Source: Pseudogulbenkiania ferrooxidans 2002 (GTDB lineage Bacteria; Pseudomonadota; Gammaproteobacteria; Burkholderiales; Chromobacteriaceae). Taken from it: a stretch of 64,000 nt of DNA. Numbering within the stretch: the stretch's first letter is position 1; each line of letters begins with the position of its first letter. The notes under the pieces are model-generated. The model was not told the origin of the DNA. It made no database searches and worked only from the letters and a program-made list of their open reading frames with translations. The position numbers and the translations under genes are program-made. The DNA is taken from NCBI RefSeq assembly GCF_000174355.1, contig NZ_ACIS01000005.1:124001-188000 (forward strand), read 5' to 3'. Of this stretch, positions 60,127-64,000 are shown in pieces.

Positions 60127-60268
60127 GAACCTGTTTACGATCTGCTGCGCGTCGGCGAGACGGCGTTAAAGCCGTCTTCGGAATGCTCATTTACCACGTG
60201 TAAACTCCGCTTCCTCAGCCGTTTTTGCCTTGTCTCACTCTAGCTCGCGAGATCGTAAACAGGTCCTG
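60124..60268. repeat. Inverted-end element C (145 bp)
   Basis: The left end TGAGAACCTGTTTACGATC (60124-60142) includes the stop codon of the preceding gene. The right end GATCGTAAACAGGTCCT (60251-60267) is its near-perfect inverse. The interior is the reverse complement of element B at about 93% by eye. There is no coding capacity. Confidence 0.9.
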
Positions 60269-60344
60269 AGCGCGGTTCGCCCCGTCGCGCCCGTGCCGGA
60301 GGCGGGGTTGGCCGAAGCCGGGAAGATCGGCTCCGGCCAGGCCT

Positions 60345-61028
60345 TCAGCCTTCCAGCCGTCTCGACCAGTCTTCCACGGCGCCGCTCTCGAGGCGGCGCC
60401 GGAAGGTGCGTTTCCAGTTCTCGGCCAGTGGCGCCAGCTCGGCGGCGGCGGCCCACTCGCGCATGTGCTCGGGCTCTCGCCCGAACAGCGCGTGGATCAC
60501 CCTCAGCAAGGGCCAGGCTGGTTCAGGACGCTCGGCGAGCACGAGCGCATCCCCCGGGCGCACCCAGCCGGCTTGCAGCACACGGTAATACCAGCCGGTC
60601 CGGCCCATGTCCTGCATCAACCTGGCCGCTCCTTTGTGTCCTAGGCGGGCATTCAGCTTCCAGCACGGCTGGCGTCCCTGCGACACCTGCACCACCGCCT
60701 GGCCCAGCTCGAAAACATCCCCCACACAGATAGATTCCTCGGTGAGGCCGCAGGTCGAGAGGTTTTCGCCGAAGGCGCCTGGCGCCAACAGCAGCGGCTG
60801 CGCGCCCAGCTGCTCGATCCAGGCGGGGTAGTGGTCGCGCGGGTAATGATGAACGGCTTTTTCCGGGCCGCCGTGCACCCGCCGGTCCGCCTGCTCGTCA
60901 CCGTCGAAGCCCTGTTCCGATAGCCAAAGCGGCGTCGCAACCAGGCTCTTGTGGATTCCGCTCTGGTGAGAGGTACCTGCCAGCGGTGCGGAACGGCCGA
61001 CCAGCAGGGCATCCACCGCTATTCGCAT
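60345..61028 (-). CDS. MOSC-domain protein, YiiM-like
   Basis: The 227-residue protein starts at the ATG at 61028, inside the end of the GATase gene (10-base overlap). MOSC features are SGIHKSLVATPLWLSEQGFDGDEQADRRVHGGPEKAVHHYPRDHYP, FGENLSTCGLTEESICVGDVFELGQAVVQVSQGRQPCWKLNARLG with the Cys expected to bind the molybdenum cofactor, and a YiiM-type C-terminal helical domain. YiiM reduces N-hydroxylated bases and similar compounds. It likely shares a transcript with the GATase gene. Confidence 0.9.
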   Translation of the reverse strand: MRIAVDALLVGRSAPLAGTSHQSGIHKSLVATPLWLSEQGFDGDEQADRRVHGGPEKAVHHYPRDHYPAWIEQLGAQPLLLAPGAFGENLSTCGLTEESICVGDVFELGQAVVQVSQGRQPCWKLNARLGHKGAARLMQDMGRTGWYYRVLQAGWVRPGDALVLAERPEPAWPLLRVIHALFGREPEHMREWAAAAELAPLAENWKRTFRRRLESGAVEDWSRRLEG

Positions 61029-61726
61029 CGTGTCGTATCCAGTTGCTGCAGCCAGGCGCCCAGCATCGCCGCGCCGGCCCGGGCCGCGTGGTCGGCGAAG
61101 CGGTGGCTGGCGGCACGCAGCTCGGGAACCGACAGGCCGGCATGCTGCAACTCGCCGCTGTGCCCGATCAGCCACGCCTCGATCAGATGGCCGTCGACTT
61201 CGGGGTGGAACTGTAGCGCCAGCGCGTTGTTGCCCCAGGCAAAAGCCTGGTGCGGGGTCAGCTCGGTGGACGCGAGCAGCTGCGCGCCGGCCGGCAGGTC
61301 GAACGTGTCGCCATGCCAGTGCAGCAGCGGCACCTCTTGCAAACAAGACAGGCTGGAGCGATTGCCGGCCGCCGAGAGCGAGACCGCGCCCCAGCCGATT
61401 TCCTTCGCCCGGCCGGGGTAGACCCGGGCCCCGAGCGCCGCGGCCATGATCTGTGCGCCCAGGCAGATACCCAGCGTCGGCAGGCCCTGAGCCAGGCGTC
61501 GGGCCACGCCATCGATCTCGCCCCCCAACCAAGGGTAATCAGCCTGTTCGTAGACGCCGATGGGCCCCCCCAGTACCACCAGCAGGTCGGGGCTGAGCCA
61601 GTCGTCAGCCTCCATCCGGTCGATACCGGCCTGGCGGTACTCGACGTCATAGCCGAACTGTTTCAATACGGTGTCGAAGACGCCCAAGTCTTCAAAGGCT
61701 ACATGCCGTAATGCCAGGCATTTCAT
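61019..61726 (-). CDS. Class I glutamine amidotransferase
   Basis: The 235-residue protein starts at the ATG at 61726 with a GGAG ribosome site. The catalytic triad is visible: Cys in LGICLGAQIMAAALGARVYP, and His/Glu in LQFHPEVDGHLIEAWL. LLVVLGGPIGVYEQADYPWL is typical of stand-alone GATases of the GMP-synthase-like/YfeJ group. It may hydrolyse gamma-glutamyl compounds; the partner is unknown. It overlaps the MOSC gene start by ten bases. Confidence 0.9.
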   Translation of the reverse strand: MKCLALRHVAFEDLGVFDTVLKQFGYDVEYRQAGIDRMEADDWLSPDLLVVLGGPIGVYEQADYPWLGGEIDGVARRLAQGLPTLGICLGAQIMAAALGARVYPGRAKEIGWGAVSLSAAGNRSSLSCLQEVPLLHWHGDTFDLPAGAQLLASTELTPHQAFAWGNNALALQFHPEVDGHLIEAWLIGHSGELQHAGLSVPELRAASHRFADHAARAGAAMLGAWLQQLDTTRCE

Positions 61727-62063
61727 AACGTTATCTCCTTGTGGGAACGCGTGCTGACCACCGGATCGGTGGGCATGGCTGACGGGGTGGGGTAGAGCAT
61801 CATGGTATGCCCTATGGGTGAATGGTTCCAGCCTTGGCAACCCATTACCGCCTGGCGTTCCGGGACATCGGCGGTCAGGCAGGCCTGGCGACGGGTGTCG
61901 GCCACGCTACATGACGCCACGGCCACAGTGCATCGGGTTGCAAGAGGGAGCGCTTAGGGAGCTTCTGGAAGTGAAAGCAGGGCGACGATGACGGCATGCC
62001 GACGGTGAACGTCGACGCTCGGCAATCCGCTGTCATTAGCTGGGTGCCGGACAGGAAAAACAA
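61727..62063. other. Intergenic stretch upstream of the GATase gene
   Basis: About 340 bases without a gene; the short open frames here have no ribosome sites. It should hold the minus-strand promoter of the GATase-MOSC pair, but no consensus boxes were recognised. Confidence 0.5.
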
Positions 62064-62089
62064 AAAGCCCGGAACAAATGTCCGGGCTT
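62064..62089 (-). terminator. Terminator of tRNA-Tyr
   Basis: The stem AGCCCGGA/TCCGGGCT is followed on the minus strand by TTTTTGTTTTT, 13 bases beyond the tRNA 3' end. Confidence 0.9.
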
Positions 62090-62101
62090 TCTATCGAATA
62101 C

Positions 62102-62186
62102 TGGTGGAGGGAGAAGGATTCGAACCTTCGAAGGCAGAGCCGTCAGATTTACAGTCTGATCCCTTTGACCGCTCGGGAATCCCTCC
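62102..62186 (-). tRNA. tRNA-Tyr (anticodon GTA)
   Basis: The minus-strand 85-base sequence folds as a class II tRNA with GGAGGGA/TCCCTCC acceptor strands, anticodon loop ACTGTAAAT (anticodon GTA), a long variable arm, T-loop GTTCGAATC and an encoded CCA. Confidence 0.97.
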
Positions 62187-62199
62187 TGAAGAGCGGCGA

Positions 62200-62228
62200 A
62201 TAATATCGATTCCCGCTCGTGGCGTCAA
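62200..62228 (-). promoter_or_regulatory. Promoter of tRNA-Tyr
   Basis: On the minus strand a -35 box TTGACG (62228-62223) and a -10 box TATTAT (62205-62200) are separated by exactly 17 bases, 14 bases before the tRNA 5' end. Confidence 0.8.
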
Positions 62229-62659
62229 TGCATTGCAACGTTTTTTTGCCGGCAAAATTATCCGCCCCGATACAGAGGGTTTTCTTCACTGGCCGGGAAA
62301 GCCGATGCTGGCCTGCCACCCGGCCGCTGGTGTCATGTGTCAGGGTGCTATAACGGAGGACAAGGCTCGTAGTTCCCCTACCGTGGCATGCCGAGAAGTC
62401 GTGTTGTTTCAGTCCATGGTCATGGTATCTGGCTGTGGTCGGTTCTCGGCGGGCTGACGTTGTATACGCTTGGCAACTTGCTTCACCTCATCTTTCCATC
62501 ACCATCGTTGCCGTACTGCTTCAGGTCATCCGTGGGGGCTGTGCCGTTCACGGTCGCGGCAGGCGGTGCGGGGCCGATTCCATCCCACGCACTTCAACTG
62601 CCTTCCACCGGGGGCAATCGTGTTCCCCGGTACTACCTCGAGACCATCAGGAGGACGAT
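62229..62659. other. Intergenic stretch before the SYLF gene
   Basis: These 431 bases between the tRNA promoter and the lipoprotein gene show no supported gene. The frame continuous with the lipoprotein back to 62435 lacks a ribosome site. A T-run at 62241-62247 is not preceded by a stable stem. Confidence 0.5.
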
Positions 62660-63253
62660 ATGCAAACCAGAAAGTTATGCATTGGATTAGTGGCAGCATT
62701 ATCGGTGTTGGCCAGCGGCTGCACGACCACCACCGGCAAGATGAGCGAATCGCCTTCGACTCGCTCGATGAATGCAGCGAGCGAGGCGCGTGAAATCGAC
62801 GCCGGGTACGACGCTACGTTGGCACGCCTGTACCGTAACGCGCCGAGCTCTCGTGCCTTGGTGGCCAAAGCCCAGGGTGTGCTGATCTTCCCGTCGGTCA
62901 TCGCGGCCGGGCTGGTTGTCGGCGGCGAGTACGGCAAGGGGGCGCTGCGGGTTGACGGCAAGCCTTCCGGCTACTACCAGACGGCGAGTGCCTCGTTTGG
63001 CTGGCAGATCGGCGCCCAGTCCAAGGCCATCATTTTCCTTTTCATGACCAAGGACGCACTCGACAAATTCCGCTCTGGCTCGGGCTGGACGGTAGGGGCG
63101 GACGCCTCGGTGGCGTTGCTGAAAATGGGCGCCAATGGCGATATCGACCTGAATACGGCGCAACAGCCGGTGGTGGGTTTTGCCCTGACCAACAACGGCT
63201 TGATGGCAAACCTGACGTTTGAAGGCACCAAGGTTTCCAAGCTGAACCTGTAG
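62660..63253 (+). CDS. SYLF/YSC84-domain lipoprotein
   Basis: The 197-residue protein starts at the ATG at 62660 with an AGGAGG ribosome site. It has a lipoprotein signal (LVAALSVLASGC, lipobox LASGC, Cys at about residue 21). The SYLF/YSC84 lipid-binding domain follows: AKAQGVLIFPSVIAAGLVVGGEYGKGALRVDGKPSGYYQTASASFGWQIGAQSKAIIFLFMT and VGADASVALLKMGANGDIDL. It is likely anchored in the outer or inner membrane facing the periplasm. Function in bacteria is not settled. It is monocistronic, followed by a strong hairpin. Confidence 0.9.
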   Translation: MQTRKLCIGLVAALSVLASGCTTTTGKMSESPSTRSMNAASEAREIDAGYDATLARLYRNAPSSRALVAKAQGVLIFPSVIAAGLVVGGEYGKGALRVDGKPSGYYQTASASFGWQIGAQSKAIIFLFMTKDALDKFRSGSGWTVGADASVALLKMGANGDIDLNTAQQPVVGFALTNNGLMANLTFEGTKVSKLNL

Positions 63254-63310
63254 CCGGTGGGCGGGGAGTGATCGCCCATCATTCTTCTTGCTGTAGCGCT
63301 TTCTGCAATG

Positions 63311-63342
63311 GCGGCAGTCGTCGTGGTTACGACGACTGCCGC
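63311..63342. terminator. Strong 13-bp hairpin without T-run
   Basis: The perfect arms GCGGCAGTCGTCG and CGACGACTGCCGC are separated by TGGTTA. It follows the SYLF gene by 57 bases. Without a T-run it is an uncertain terminator; it may stabilise the mRNA end or serve another role. Confidence 0.5.
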
Positions 63343-63528
63343 TGTGGCGTGCGCCGGCCTGTCTCTGCCATGACATCCGGGCATCCTCGTTTCCCCTGCC
63401 TCTCACCTTGATGTCATTTTGTTTTTTGTTGCCGGTTAAGCTGTAATGAAATGATTCAGGGCAGCCCGATGCAGAGTGGAACGATGCCTGCTCCGAGTGC
63501 CTTGCTGCCATATCCAAAGGGGAATCGA

Positions 63529-64000
63529 ATGCGCCAGCTATGGATCACCTTGCTTGCCGTCATGCTGCTGAGTTTGTCCGGCTGCGGCTACAACACCTTG
63601 CAATCCAATGATGAACAACTCAAGGCCAGCTGGTCGGAGGTGCTGAACCAGTATCAGCGCCGTGCCGACCTGGTGCCGAATCTGGTCAACACTGTCAAAG
63701 GCTACGCCTCGCATGAGAAGGAGGTGCTGACGCAGGTCACCGAGGCGCGCTCACGGGTGGGCAGCCTCCAGATCACGCCGGCACTGGCCAACGATCCGGA
63801 CGCGCTGGCCAAATTCCAGTCGGCCCAAGCCCAACTCAGCGGCGCCCTGTCGCGGCTGCTGGTGGTTTCGGAAAACTACCCGCAGCTCAAGGCCGATGCC
63901 AATTTCCGCGACCTGCAAGCCCAGCTCGAAGGCACGGAAAACCGCATCACCGTCGCCCGCAACCGCTACATCAAGGCGGTCGAGCAGTACAACGTCACCG
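63529..64000 (+). CDS. lemA: LemA family protein, 3' end outside the window
   Basis: The frame starts at the ATG at 63529 with an AAAGGGGA ribosome site and runs off the right edge after 157 residues. It begins with a lipoprotein-like signal (LLAVMLLSLSGCGYNTLQ), followed by the LemA hallmark LKASWSEVLNQYQRRADLVPNLVNTVKGYASHEKEVLTQVTEARSRVG and ENYPQLKADANFRDLQAQLEGTENRITVARNRYIKAVEQYN. LemA proteins are membrane-anchored helical proteins of unclear role, often followed by TPM-domain genes, which would lie beyond this window. Confidence 0.95.
   Translation, partial: MRQLWITLLAVMLLSLSGCGYNTLQSNDEQLKASWSEVLNQYQRRADLVPNLVNTVKGYASHEKEVLTQVTEARSRVGSLQITPALANDPDALAKFQSAQAQLSGALSRLLVVSENYPQLKADANFRDLQAQLEGTENRITVARNRYIKAVEQYNVT

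Overview
The window reads as chromosomal DNA of a GC-rich (roughly 65%) betaproteobacterium, most likely of the order Neisseriales. That placement is an inference from overall gene types (DUF3460, NadK, DbpA, DusC, a GluP-type sugar permease) and was not tested by search. No prophage, plasmid backbone, CRISPR array or intact insertion sequence is visible.

Layout. 1-12.2 kb holds housekeeping and stress genes, mostly on the minus strand: a cupin, tRNA-Ser, a frameshifted recN, nadK, a FixJ-type response regulator, a K+ channel, a compact msrA/deacetylase/DUF1653/HD-GYP cluster, a nucleoside hydrolase, dusC, a candidate small RNA, and a UmuD/LexA-like repressor with a 47-residue partner and a palindromic operator. 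12.4-31.9 kb is a mosaic of single genes: dbpA, an orphan PHA synthase, ppnP, a sugar permease with paired operators, tauE/lysR, a SufR-like regulator, transporters, patatin, a flavin/NAD reductase and a ceramidase-like protein.

32.1-56.1 kb is a nearly complete cobalamin (B12) locus. A B12 riboswitch (51097-51240, minus) with a ribosome-site hairpin heads a run of about 19 kb: Ni/Co permease, 2Fe-2S protein, cobN, chlI-chlD fusion, cbiE, cbiX-cbiC fusion, cbiD, cbiL, cbiF, cbiG, cbiH-cbiJ fusion, cobW, then cobO, cbiA and bluB. Most junctions are 4-base ATGA/GTGA overlaps. Upstream lie cbiB, cobD and an MFS permease, with cbiP divergent. The set follows the anaerobic (early cobalt) route, yet it also carries a CobN/ChlID chelatase. 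CbiT, CobU, CobS and CobT are absent from the window.

56.2-64 kb holds a membrane protein, DUF3460, an SDR, a thiamine-diphosphate enzyme, a MOSC protein, a GATase, tRNA-Tyr, a SYLF lipoprotein and the start of lemA.

Two window-wide DNA signals stand out. First, TTGGCCGAA (extended consensus GGTTGGCCGAAG) occurs 23 times, against well under one expected, twice as back-to-back palindromes, and in coding DNA mostly as Leu-Ala-Glu with the rare Leu codon TTG. It behaves like a DNA-uptake-sequence dialect. Second, three roughly 145-bp elements with inverted ends (21078, 31348, 60124) each begin exactly at the TGA stop codon of a neighbouring gene.
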